A stretch of DNA of 64,000 nt. Origin: Methylobacillus sp. (lineage in GTDB: Bacteria > Pseudomonadota > Gammaproteobacteria > Burkholderiales > Methylophilaceae). Shown here piece after piece: positions 56,602 to 64,000 of this stretch. Under the pieces are notes generated by a model that searched no databases, was not told the DNA's origin, and saw only the letters and a list, made by a program, of their open reading frames with translations. Location: positions 1 through 64,000 of the forward strand of contig JAITML010000076.1 of NCBI GenBank assembly GCA_031277395.1, written 5' to 3'. The position numbers and the translations under genes were made by a program. How positions within the stretch are numbered: the stretch's first letter is position 1; each line of letters begins with the position of its first letter.

Positions 56602-57954
56602 TCAACGCAAACCGGGGAAGCGGCCTTGCATCGTGCGCATGAATTTGCCCATGCCGCCCTTGGAAAACATTTTCATCATTTTTTGCATATCCTCAAATTG
56701 GGTGAGCATGCGATTGACTTCCTGCACTTGCACACCTGCACCGGCAGCGATACGACGTTTGCGCGAGGCTTTGAGCAGCTCCGGCTTGCGGCGTTCCAGC
56801 GGGGTCATGGAGTTGATGATGCCTTCGATGCGGCGCAACGCTTTTTCGCCGACTTCGGGGTTGACCTTGTTGGTCATGTTGGCGAGTTGCGCGGGCATTT
56901 TATCCATGAGCGCGCCCATGCCGCCCATTTTGCGCATTTGCAGCATCTGGTTTTTGAAATCTTCCAGATCAAAACTCTTGCCCGACTTGACCTTGTCAGC
57001 GAGTTTTTTCGCTTCGTCGATATCGACATTTTTTTGCGCCTGCTCGATGAGGCTCAGCACATCGCCCATGCCGAGCACGCGCGAGGCCATGCGCTCGGGA
57101 TGGAAAGGTTCGAGGCCGTCAACCTTTTCGCTCACGCCGATGAATTTGATCGGGCGGCCGGTGATGTGACGCACTGAAAGCGCTGCGCCGCCACGCGCAT
57201 CGCCATCCAGCTTGGTGAGCACCACGCCGGTGAGTGGCAGCGCTTCGTTGAAGGCGCGCGCGGTGTTGACCGCGTCCTGCCCCTGCATCGCATCGACCAC
57301 GAATAGCGTTTCGACGGGATTGAGCGCGGCGTGCAGATGCTTGATTTCCGTCATCATCGCCTCGTCAATCGCAAGGCGGCCGGCGGTATCGAAAATCAGC
57401 ACATCATGGAAATGACGACGCGCATGGTCAAGCGCGTTGCGGGCGATTTCTTCCGGCTTTTGATTGACGCTGGAATCGAAAAAATCAATATCGAGCTGGC
57501 TCGCCAGGGTACGCAACTGCTCAATTGCGGCAGGGCGGTAAATATCGGCGCTCACCAGCAGCACTTTCTTTTTCTGCTCCTTGAGCAGACGCGCGAGCTT
57601 GGCGGCAGTCGTGGTTTTGCCAGCGCCTTGCAAACCGGCCATGAGAATGATCGCGGGGGGAACGGCGGCAAGATTGAGGCCAACATTTTGCTCGCCCATG
57701 AGCTTGGTCAGCTCTTCGTGCACAATCTGAATCACTGCCTGGCCCGGCGTGAGGCTTTGCAGCACTTCACGACCCTGGGCGCGTTCCTTGACGTGGGCAA
57801 TGAAATCCTTGACCACGGGCAGCGCCACGTCGGCTTCGAGCAGCGCCATGCGCACTTCGCGCAGCGCGTCCTGGATATTTTCTTCAGTCAGTCGCGCGTG
57901 TCCGCGCAGGGTTTTGACGACTTGTTGCAGTCGTCCGGTCAGATTTTCAAGCAT
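56602..57954 (-). CDS. ffh: Signal recognition particle protein
   Basis: 450 residues. N domain, then the GTPase with GLQGAGKTTTAAKLARLL, DTAGRLAIDEAMM and TKLDGDARGGAAL, then the Met-rich M domain (MLQMRKMGGMGALMDKMPAQ) that binds 4.5S RNA and signal sequences. It targets membrane proteins co-translationally. Divergent from the CcsA-like gene. Confidence 0.96.
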   Translation of the reverse strand: MLENLTGRLQQVVKTLRGHARLTEENIQDALREVRMALLEADVALPVVKDFIAHVKERAQGREVLQSLTPGQAVIQIVHEELTKLMGEQNVGLNLAAVPPAIILMAGLQGAGKTTTAAKLARLLKEQKKKVLLVSADIYRPAAIEQLRTLASQLDIDFFDSSVNQKPEEIARNALDHARRHFHDVLIFDTAGRLAIDEAMMTEIKHLHAALNPVETLFVVDAMQGQDAVNTARAFNEALPLTGVVLTKLDGDARGGAALSVRHITGRPIKFIGVSEKVDGLEPFHPERMASRVLGMGDVLSLIEQAQKNVDIDEAKKLADKVKSGKSFDLEDFKNQMLQMRKMGGMGALMDKMPAQLANMTNKVNPEVGEKALRRIEGIINSMTPLERRKPELLKASRKRRIAAGAGVQVQEVNRMLTQFEDMQKMMKMFSKGGMGKFMRTMQGRFPGLR

Positions 57955-58013
57955 GGGTTATTCGCCGTCGGCGCTGTGATATAGTTGAAGCAATCTTGGA
58001 ATTCTAACCGAAG

Positions 58014-58817
58014 ATGGACTTACTCCCCAATTTAATCGTGGCCGGTTTTTACGCAGCGGTCGCGTTTGATTTCTGGCGCAGCGGAAAAACCGACTTGCCG
58101 CGCAATCACGCGCCCTGGCATCAGGTCGCCATCGGCATCGGCCTGTTGCTGCACGGCATCCTGCTTTCCAAATCGCTATTCGTCGGCGGGTTGAATCTCG
58201 GCCTCACCAATGCGCTTTCCGCGATTTTCTGGCTGACCGTGCTGATCTACTGGATCGCCGCTCTCAAACACGAGCTGCACAGCTTGCAGGCATTTGTGCT
58301 GCCGCCCGCCGCCGTATTCGTGCTGTTGCAAGGCCTCTTTCCCGAAACGCATCTCGTGGCTTACGCCGACAGACCTGCTTTTGTGTGGCATCTCGTGATT
58401 TCGATGCTGGCCTACAGCCTGCTCACCTTCGCCGCCTTGCACGCGCTGCTCATGGCCATCGCCGAACGCAGCCTGCATCGCAAGCCGACATTGCTCCGCC
58501 TGCCCGGGTTTCCTCCGCTGCTGCCTATGGAAAAACTGTTGTTCCGTATCATCACGCTGGGCTTCGCGTTGCTGACACTGACGCTCATCAGCGGCATCGT
58601 ATTTTCGGAAGAACTATTCCATCAGGCGCTGCGTTTCAACCACAAAAATGTCTTCGCGCTCATTTCCTGGGCAATTTTCGGCGCGCTGCTTATCGGTCGC
58701 TATCAACATGGCTGGCGCGGCAAAAAAGCCATCCGCTGGACACTCAGTGGATTTGCCCTGCTGTTGCTCGCCTACGTCGGCAGCAAATTTGTGCTTGAAA
58801 TTATTCTGGGACGCTGA
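58014..58817 (+). CDS. CcsA/YpjD-type cytochrome c assembly membrane protein
   Basis: 267 residues, eight helices. AYADRPAFVWHLVISMLAYS, FAALHALLMAIAE and RFNHKNVFALISWAIFGALL hold the likely heme-binding His residues, though no WWD-type tryptophan-rich loop is obvious. The family is found next to ffh in most betaproteobacteria; its relation to true heme export is unproven. Confidence 0.85.
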   Translation: MDLLPNLIVAGFYAAVAFDFWRSGKTDLPRNHAPWHQVAIGIGLLLHGILLSKSLFVGGLNLGLTNALSAIFWLTVLIYWIAALKHELHSLQAFVLPPAAVFVLLQGLFPETHLVAYADRPAFVWHLVISMLAYSLLTFAALHALLMAIAERSLHRKPTLLRLPGFPPLLPMEKLLFRIITLGFALLTLTLISGIVFSEELFHQALRFNHKNVFALISWAIFGALLIGRYQHGWRGKKAIRWTLSGFALLLLAYVGSKFVLEIILGR

Positions 58818-58878
58818 ACCATCTACCTCGAATAAAGTCGTATTCCCCTCAAACCATGACAAGGCTCTGACCCCCGTG

Positions 58879-59628
58879 ATGCGCAATTTTCTTCCTCTCG
58901 TTTTTTTGATTGTTATGGCTGCTCCGGCAAGCGCTGAGTCGGAAAAAATCAACCCCGGGCAATATGTCAGCGATGGCAGTTACGGCTCGCTCGTGATTCA
59001 AAAAGATAAAGAGGGCAAGCTGACATTCGATATCGAATCTGTTGGCGGAAACTGCCATATGTGCGGCGTTTCCGGCGTGATTGTAGATGGTGTCGGGCGC
59101 GCCGACGACGGTACGGACGAAGAAGATTCAAAATGTCTTATCTCCTTCTCGGCCAAAAACTCAGAGATTGCCGTCGAGCCGATTACCGGGGAAAAATGTC
59201 GTTACTACTGCGGCGCCAGGGCTTCCTTTGATGGAACCTACTCCATTCCTCCGACCGCCTGCACACGCGCAAACCGTCAAGCGCAACGCGATCGTTTCCT
59301 TGTCCTGTATCAGTCCCGTCAATACTCGCAGGCGGCAGACATGCTTGAAAGCCTCATAACCCAGTGCCAAAAATTCATGGGCTGGATCGAGATCGATAAA
59401 GTGCGTAGCGATCTGGCTTTGGCGCAGTACCACAACCATCAACCCGAGCAATGTCTCAAAACCCTGAACGACACGCTGGTGGCAGAAGTTGAAGATGAGG
59501 AAGAGCTCAAGTCCGGGGAGAAGGATGTCTATCTGCCGCCATGCGATTTCGACAATTACATCGCAACAGCAAAGACCATCTGGTTTAACAAGGCGCTTTG
59601 CACCAGCGCCAAACAAAAATTGGAATAA
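58879..59628 (+). CDS. Cys-rich exported protein of unknown function
   Basis: 249 residues from the ATG at 58879, with a signal peptide (cut near ASA). Eleven Cys in the mature part: CHMC, CLISF, CRYYC, ACTRA, QCQKF, QCLKT, PCDFD, LCTSA, probably disulfides. The second half (about 135-235) looks helical and repeat-like (YSQAADMLESLITQCQKFMG, LALAQYHNHQPEQCLKTLND), like a tetratricopeptide hairpin pair. No family recognised. Confidence 0.7.
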   Translation: MRNFLPLVFLIVMAAPASAESEKINPGQYVSDGSYGSLVIQKDKEGKLTFDIESVGGNCHMCGVSGVIVDGVGRADDGTDEEDSKCLISFSAKNSEIAVEPITGEKCRYYCGARASFDGTYSIPPTACTRANRQAQRDRFLVLYQSRQYSQAADMLESLITQCQKFMGWIEIDKVRSDLALAQYHNHQPEQCLKTLNDTLVAEVEDEEELKSGEKDVYLPPCDFDNYIATAKTIWFNKALCTSAKQKLE

Positions 59629-59643
59629 GCCGCCCCGGCCTGC

Positions 59644-60321
59644 TCAATCCCGCAAGCTGATAATCGGCCATTGCACCTCTTCAGCGTAGGCGCGCAATGT
59701 TGGGTCGGGATCCACGGCGACCGGGTGCGTTACCTCTTTGAGGAGCGGCAGATCGTTCATGGAATCGCTGTAAAACCATGTCTCCTCGAAATCCGAAAAA
59801 CTCTGCCCGCGCGCTTGCAGCCACTCGTTTAGGCGCGTGACTTTGCCTTCCTGAAAACTGGGCGTGCCGACGGCGCGACCGGTAAATTCACCGTTGATTT
59901 CTTCCGGATCGGAACCGATCAGATTTTCGATGCCAAATTCGCGTGCGATGGGTCTGGTCACGAAAGAGTTGGTGGCAGTGATAATCACCATCAAATCCCC
60001 GGCTTGGCGATGTTTTTCCACGAGCGCCCTGGCTTTGGGCGTCATCATGCCGCGAATTTTTTCCTGCATGTATTTTGCGTGCCACGCATCGAGTTGTTTG
60101 CGCGGGTATTGCGACAACGGTTTCAACTGAAATTCAAGAAAGGCGTGAATGTCCAGTTTGCCTTTTTTGTAGTCATCGTAGAATCCGGCGTTGCGTGCCT
60201 GATGCGTGTGCCTGTCCAATACGCTTTGTGAAATAAGGAATTCCGCCCATTCATAATCGCTGTCTCCGGCCAGCAGGGTGTTGTCGAGATCAAACAAGGC
60301 TAAACGCAAGTTGTGCTCCAA
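59644..60321 (-). CDS. HAD-superfamily phosphatase, SerB/CicA-like (subfamily IB)
   Basis: 225 residues. Catalytic Asp in LALFDLDNTLLAGDSDYEW, second motif in MVIITATNSFVTRPIA, and YSDSMNDLPLLKEV for Mg. Cap domain between. Similar proteins hydrolyse phosphoserine or related phosphomonoesters. Same strand as leuA, separated by a hairpin. Confidence 0.88.
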   Translation of the reverse strand: MEHNLRLALFDLDNTLLAGDSDYEWAEFLISQSVLDRHTHQARNAGFYDDYKKGKLDIHAFLEFQLKPLSQYPRKQLDAWHAKYMQEKIRGMMTPKARALVEKHRQAGDLMVIITATNSFVTRPIAREFGIENLIGSDPEEINGEFTGRAVGTPSFQEGKVTRLNEWLQARGQSFSDFEETWFYSDSMNDLPLLKEVTHPVAVDPDPTLRAYAEEVQWPIISLRD

Positions 60322-60344
60322 AAAATTATTTTCAAATCATTCCG

Positions 60345-60371
60345 ACCCTCTCCCGCATGGCAGGAGAGGGT
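60345..60371. terminator. Hairpin between leuA and the HAD gene
   Basis: ACCCTCTCC (60345-60353) pairs with GGAGAGGGT (60363-60371). It resembles the C-rich module of the mosaic repeats and lies 16 bases after the leuA stop; it may end leuA transcription though no T-run follows on the minus strand. Confidence 0.5.
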
Positions 60372-60386
60372 GAATCGCAACGCATC

Positions 60387-61919
60387 TCACAACTGCGGAT
60401 GCGCGCGTTCCATGCCGGAATAAAGTTTATTGAGGCCGTTCAGATAAGCCTTGGCTGAGGCGATGACAATGTCGGTATCCGCGCCCTGGCCGTTGACGAT
60501 GCGACCACCTCTGGACAGACGCACGGTGACTTCGCCTTGCGCATCGGTGCCGGTGGTGATGTTGTTGACCGAGTACAACAGCAATTCCACGCCGCTTTTG
60601 GCGATCTGCTCTATTGCCTTGAACGCAGCATCAACCGGGCCTCCGCCATCGGCTTCGGCGCTCTGCTCCGCGCCGTTATCCAGCACCGTCACGCGCGCGT
60701 GCGGTGTTTCGCCGGTTTGCGAGCAGACATTGAGATAGACCAGTTTGTAGTTTTCGCTCGCCTCATTGACGATTTCATCACTCACCAGCGCTTGCAGATC
60801 CTCATCAAAAATTTCCGATTTTTTGTCGGCCAAATCCTTGAAGCGCGCGAAGGCGGCATTAAGCGCGTCCTCACCTTCGAGTTCGATGCCAATCTCCTTG
60901 AGGCGCGTGCGGAAGGCGTTGCGACCCGAGAGTTTGCCGAGCGTGAGTTTGTTCGCATTCCAGCCCACGTCTTCCGCGCGCATGATCTCGTAGGTTTCGC
61001 GATGCTTGAGCACGCCATCCTGATGAATGCCGGACTCATGCGCGAACGCATTTGCGCCAACAATGGCCTTGTTCGGCTGCACCGGGTAGCCGGTGATTGA
61101 TGAGACCAATCGCGAAGTCGCGACGATCTGCGTGGTGTCGATGCGGCAATCGCAGTTGAACACGTCCTTGCGCGTTTTGACCGCCATCACGATTTCCTCC
61201 AGCGAAGCATTGCCCGCGCGTTCGCCGAGGCCGTTGATGGTGCATTCGACCTGACGCGCGCCGTTCATCACCGCAGCGAGCGAGTTGGCAACCGCCATGC
61301 CCAAGTCGTTGTGGCAATGCGTGGACCAGATCACCTTGCCGGAATTGGGCACGCGTTCGAGCAACTGCCTGATGCGCTCACCCCACAACTGCGGAATGGA
61401 ATAACCCACGGTATCCGGCACATTGATGGTTTTTGCGCCCGCCTGTATCACCGCATCGAACACGCGTACGAGAAAATCCATGTCGGAACGCACCGCATCT
61501 TCGGCGGAAAATTCCACGTCGTCGGTATATTCCAGCGCCCACTTCACCGCTTGCACGGCGCGCTCAGCCACTTGATCGGGCGTCATGCGCAATTTGTTTT
61601 CCATGTGTATCGGGCTGGTCGCGATAAAGGTGTGGATGCGCCCTTTTTTTGCCGGCTTGATCGCCTCACCCGCGCGACGCACATCATTCTCGTTGGCGCG
61701 AGCGAGCGAGCATACGGTGGAGTCCTTGATGATTTCGGCGATGGCCTTGATCGCCTCGAAATCGCCCGGACTGGCCGCCGCAAACCCGGCTTCGATCACG
61801 TCCACACCCAACTTTTCCAGTTGACGCGCAATGCGGATTTTTTCTTCCCTGGTCATCGCCGCGCCGGGGCTTTGCTCGCCATCGCGCAAGGTGGTATCAA
61901 AAATTATCAATTTCTGCAT
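60387..61919 (-). CDS. leuA: 2-isopropylmalate synthase
   Basis: 510 residues. It condenses acetyl-CoA and alpha-ketoisovalerate, the first leucine step. Marks: [67 protein letters not shown]; the C-terminal regulatory domain (leucine feedback) ends RAHPQL. ATG at 61919 has GGAG 8 bases upstream, better than 61931. Its substrate is shared with panB at 5 kb. Confidence 0.95.
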   Translation of the reverse strand: MQKLIIFDTTLRDGEQSPGAAMTREEKIRIARQLEKLGVDVIEAGFAAASPGDFEAIKAIAEIIKDSTVCSLARANENDVRRAGEAIKPAKKGRIHTFIATSPIHMENKLRMTPDQVAERAVQAVKWALEYTDDVEFSAEDAVRSDMDFLVRVFDAVIQAGAKTINVPDTVGYSIPQLWGERIRQLLERVPNSGKVIWSTHCHNDLGMAVANSLAAVMNGARQVECTINGLGERAGNASLEEIVMAVKTRKDVFNCDCRIDTTQIVATSRLVSSITGYPVQPNKAIVGANAFAHESGIHQDGVLKHRETYEIMRAEDVGWNANKLTLGKLSGRNAFRTRLKEIGIELEGEDALNAAFARFKDLADKKSEIFDEDLQALVSDEIVNEASENYKLVYLNVCSQTGETPHARVTVLDNGAEQSAEADGGGPVDAAFKAIEQIAKSGVELLLYSVNNITTGTDAQGEVTVRLSRGGRIVNGQGADTDIVIASAKAYLNGLNKLYSGMERAHPQL

Positions 61920-62050
61920 GTCATGCTCCATTCATTCTTTTGGAAGCGGATTTGCATCAACGCCTCCGCGAGGCCGCAACCTCGCACATTTTAACCGCGC
62001 GGCGGAAATACCGCGCACTTTATAGGTAAAGCAAATTCGGGATTGGATTA

Positions 62051-62134
62051 TCAGCGCGCGACGCGCAGCAGCAGGCCGGCCAGCAAAAGGCCAAAGTGCG
62101 GAAGTGACAAGATGTTGTAGCGATTGAAAAACAT
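62051..62134 (-). CDS. Possible small membrane protein (27 residues)
   Basis: An ATG at 62134 opens MFFNRYNILSLPHFGLLLAG and ends LLLRVAR at TGA: a short basic-hydrophobic peptide with one possible helix. It lies in the 395-base gap between leuA and the unknown gene at 62315, with no clear ribosome site. Speculative; no family. Confidence 0.25.
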   Translation of the reverse strand: MFFNRYNILSLPHFGLLLAGLLLRVAR

Positions 62135-62314
62135 GGGCAGGACTATAGCGGGTTTTTGCCGTAGATGCAATAAACCCGGGCGCATCGGTTTACTGGCGAA
62201 CGCCTCTGGCCTAAGATACGGAGAGAAATCCGCATCGGCGAGTCGAACAGAAACCGGCTGCTGGAATTAAGCGTCATCAATTAGTCAATCAGAGGTTTCA
62301 CTTGGGAGAAAATC

Positions 62315-62755
62315 ATGGCAGAAGCAAGAGAAGTTGATGCGGAAACGATGGACGATATCGTTCACTATGAGCAAAAAGGGCTGGAATTTCTCGGCATTGG
62401 CGCGGATATGCCACCGGCGGAAATTGTACGCGTCATTACCGAACGGGTACGTGAGCTGAAAGCGGAAAACCGCTCACTGGACAAGGACGATACCCTCGCG
62501 CTTGGCTGTCTGCTCGGGCGGCAATATATCCGTGGTTTTGGCTGGCACTGGGCCGAAGTGGTCTGGGACTTTAACGAAGAGGACAGCGCCATCGGCGTGC
62601 TGCCTCAGGATAATTCCCTGTTCATCAACCCGATGTGGTGGATGAGCGATACACTCGAAACCAGGACCTCGACCAATTTCATGCTCAATTACAACATGGT
62701 GGCGGCAAACAACATCCCGGCGGCGCAACCGGACGAGGCCGTGGGATTTCACTGA
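62315..62755 (+). CDS. Hypothetical protein
   Basis: 146 residues with a GGGAG ribosome site. Acidic and aromatic: GCLLGRQYIRGFGWHWAEVV, WDFNEEDSAIGVLPQDNSLF, NPMWWMSDTLETRTSTNFML. Similar to DUF3806-like proteins by impression only. No signal or membrane segment. Its stop overlaps the start of the MreB-like gene (TGATG). Confidence 0.7.
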   Translation: MAEAREVDAETMDDIVHYEQKGLEFLGIGADMPPAEIVRVITERVRELKAENRSLDKDDTLALGCLLGRQYIRGFGWHWAEVVWDFNEEDSAIGVLPQDNSLFINPMWWMSDTLETRTSTNFMLNYNMVAANNIPAAQPDEAVGFH

Positions 62756-63243
62756 TGGTCGCCATGCTCTCCGTGCTCCAGCCCGTCATCTACATCCAGA
62801 TTTCGCCCAACCGTCTCACGCTCAAGAATCTCAAAACCGGCGAGACTATTGCCGAGATACCCGAAGTAGCGATCAGCGCACCGCCCAAGCGCCGCGTTCT
62901 CGCAGTCGGCCCTCAAGCAAGACAGGCTGCCAAGGCTTCACCGGGCGCGGAAGTGGTCAATCCCTTTGCGCATCCGCGCACGTTGATCTCGGATTTCACT
63001 GCCGCCGAAATGCTCGTCAAGCATCAGGTGCGCCGCATTCTCGGCAACTCCATCTTTTTCCTTGCGCCGCGCATCGTCATCCATCCACTCGGGTCGCCGG
63101 AAGGCGGTTTCACCCAGATCGAACACCGGGCAATCCACGAATTGGCGATCTCAGCCGGAGCATCAGCCGCATGGATACGAACCGGCCACCCGTTGACCGA
63201 CGACGAGATAACTCAGGTAGTGACCGGCAAACTGGAGCCGTGA
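62755..63243 (+). CDS. Short MreB-like (actin-fold) protein
   Basis: 162 residues against about 345 for MreB. It contains IYIQISPNRLTLKNLKTGET (strand pair of subdomain IA), VLAVGPQARQAAKASPGAEV, the PFAHPRTLISDFTAAEMLVK block that matches MreB NGVIADFxxTExMLK, and HELAISAGASAAWIRTGHPL. The second half of the actin fold, with the ATPase phosphate-2 and adenosine motifs, is absent. Translationally coupled to the preceding gene. Either a degraded mreB paralogue or a specialised short form. Confidence 0.65.
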   Translation: MVAMLSVLQPVIYIQISPNRLTLKNLKTGETIAEIPEVAISAPPKRRVLAVGPQARQAAKASPGAEVVNPFAHPRTLISDFTAAEMLVKHQVRRILGNSIFFLAPRIVIHPLGSPEGGFTQIEHRAIHELAISAGASAAWIRTGHPLTDDEITQVVTGKLEP

Positions 63244-63300
63244 AAATAATGCACGTCGATTGAATGCACGTGCCCGGCCGGATGATGCGGCATACGCAAA

Positions 63301-63828
63301 TCAATGAGGATGGTAGAGCGTGTATAAGTTGCTTTCTTCATGCTCGATGCGCATCGCCAGCAAGGTGCCGACCGCACCGTATTCTTCGATGAATGTATCG
63401 ACGTTGTCGGTCGTAACCGTCGTACTCTGGTAGCGGCGCACAAACTCAACCACGCCGCGCGCGATCTTGTTCATTTCGCTCCGGAAGCCGCGAATAAGGG
63501 CAAGGTTCTCGTGATCATCGGCCATGGATTGCTCAAGATACACATAAAAACGCACGTTCTCGATGAGCAGATGAGCATCAAGGCGGGTTTTGAACGCAAG
63601 CAAGGCATGCGGAATCTTGGTATAAACCCCGGCGCGCACATCGTCGCCAAGTGCTTTGTACATCGCAACAAGCTGTTTGTGGTCTTCCCGGAGATTGCCA
63701 ACCAACTCGGGATCATAACGGATGGAACGGGTGGACGACTGGGAAGTGTCAGATGATGCCCTTTGTGGAGCGGGCTGGTGTGCCGCAGCGGTTTTCTTTC
63801 CCTTGAACCATTTGCTGAAAATTTTCAT
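63301..63828 (-). CDS. Hemerythrin-like domain protein
   Basis: 175 residues. Basic N-terminus with a Ser/Gln/Thr-rich linker (1-38), then a four-helix bundle with DHKQLVAMYKAL, ARFDAHLLIENVRFY-like H-x3-E and H in LLAMRIEHEESNLYTLYH, consistent with a diiron O2/NO-binding site. Ribosome site GGAGAGAGA. It may sense or scavenge oxygen or NO. TATAAT for it lies at 63893-63898. Confidence 0.78.
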   Translation of the reverse strand: MKIFSKWFKGKKTAAAHQPAPQRASSDTSQSSTRSIRYDPELVGNLREDHKQLVAMYKALGDDVRAGVYTKIPHALLAFKTRLDAHLLIENVRFYVYLEQSMADDHENLALIRGFRSEMNKIARGVVEFVRRYQSTTVTTDNVDTFIEEYGAVGTLLAMRIEHEESNLYTLYHPH

Positions 63829-63841
63829 GGCCTATCTCTCT

Positions 63842-63937
63842 CCTGAATTGGCGATAGCAGAAAATAACCTTTCTTGTTATATGTGTATAGTAATTATAAT
63901 CCATTTCGAGACTCTAAAATCCAGAGGCCAATTCAGG
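63842..63937. promoter_or_regulatory. Long-range 11-base inverted repeat around the hemerythrin promoter
   Basis: CCTGAATTGGC (63842-63852) and GCCAATTCAGG (63927-63937) are perfect inverted copies 74 bases apart. Between them lies the minus-strand -10 box TATAAT (63893-63898). This may be a paired operator or the ends of a 96-base miniature element; no duplication of flanking bases is seen. Confidence 0.5.
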
Positions 63938-63943
63938 TAACGG

Positions 63944-64000
63944 CTATTTTGGCCTGCGCAGCTTGCCGAACGCCCAGACTACATAGCCCGACAAACCATA
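63944..64000 (-). CDS. pssA: 3' end of probable phosphatidylserine synthase gene
   Basis: Only the last 18 codons are in the window, reading YGLSGYVVWAFGKLRRPK then TAG. The SGYVVW-x-x-G-x-LR pattern resembles the last helix and basic tail of CDP-diacylglycerol--serine O-phosphatidyltransferase. The pssA gene upstream of leuA is the usual order in betaproteobacteria (ilvC-pssA-leuA), which supports the call. Too short to be sure. Confidence 0.45.
   Translation of the reverse strand, partial: YGLSGYVVWAFGKLRRPK

Overview
The window looks like a chromosomal segment of a betaproteobacterium, probably Nitrosomonadales and possibly near Gallionellaceae or Sulfuricellaceae. The basis is gene content and order: pcnB-folK-dNK-panBCD-lnt, the fimT/pilVWXY1/pilE cluster, a caa3 oxidase operon with DUF2244, CtaG and a tiny assembly protein, a complete ccoNOQP-GHI set, and a pssA-to-leuA neighbourhood. 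The placement rests on recognised families only and was not tested by any search. Gene density is high, many genes overlap by ATGA or TGATG, and codon use is GC-rich except in a few islands.

Layout. 1-8.1 kb (minus strand): a cut-off lipoprotein gene, a gene remnant, glyQ without glyS, a mosaic repeat, then a coupled run pcnB, folK, deoxynucleoside kinase, panB, panC, panD, lnt. 8.1-10.1 kb: a cupin gene divergent from a formaldehyde-activating-enzyme homologue that overlaps an N-formylglutamate amidohydrolase gene. 10.2-16.0 kb: minor pilins, a short PilY1 and a PilE-like pilin. 16.0-18.7 kb: an AT-richer accessory island with a lone HTH regulator and its likely operator, a small ORF and a higBA module, closed by tRNA-Ala(CGC). 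18.9-24.9 kb: cstA, DUF898, M48 peptidase, a YbdD-like CstA partner, and an OFA-type transporter with a 42-residue membrane partner. 24.9-31.3 kb: PLD-family nuclease, ribH, nusB, an Rrf2 regulator, a secreted protein, argJ, a DUF815-type ATPase, a Nudix/TMP-synthase-like fusion and an anchored unknown.

31.3-40.9 kb (minus): sco, ccoN, ccoO, ccoQ, ccoP, ccoG, ccoH and ccoI build the high-affinity cbb3 oxidase; an OmpW porin lies upstream. 41.0-43.1 kb: a PfkB kinase, ilvE and a small zinc-finger gene. 43.1-45.1 kb: two mosaic repeats flank a two-gene BRCT cassette. 45.1-47.0 kb: murI, queA, tRNA-Leu(CAA). 47.2-55.8 kb: DUF2244, ctaC (with fused cytochrome c), ctaD, a 37-residue protein, ctaG and ctaE, then surf1, a Sco-like protein, ctaA and ctaB, which together cover structure, copper insertion and heme A synthesis for an aa3/caa3 oxidase. 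55.8-64.0 kb: a DUF4124 protein, tRNA-Lys, ffh, a CcsA-like membrane protein, a Cys-rich secreted protein, a HAD phosphatase, leuA, three accessory genes (unknown, MreB-like fragment, hemerythrin) and the 3' end of a probable pssA.

The organism can respire with two copper-heme oxidases of different oxygen affinity, each with its own Sco-type helper, and makes type IV pili. No CRISPR array, complete transposase, integrase or rRNA gene was seen. The best candidates for something new are the Fae-homologue/deformylase pair, the repeat-flanked BRCT cassette, the self-operator HTH gene, and the short MreB-like gene next to a hemerythrin.
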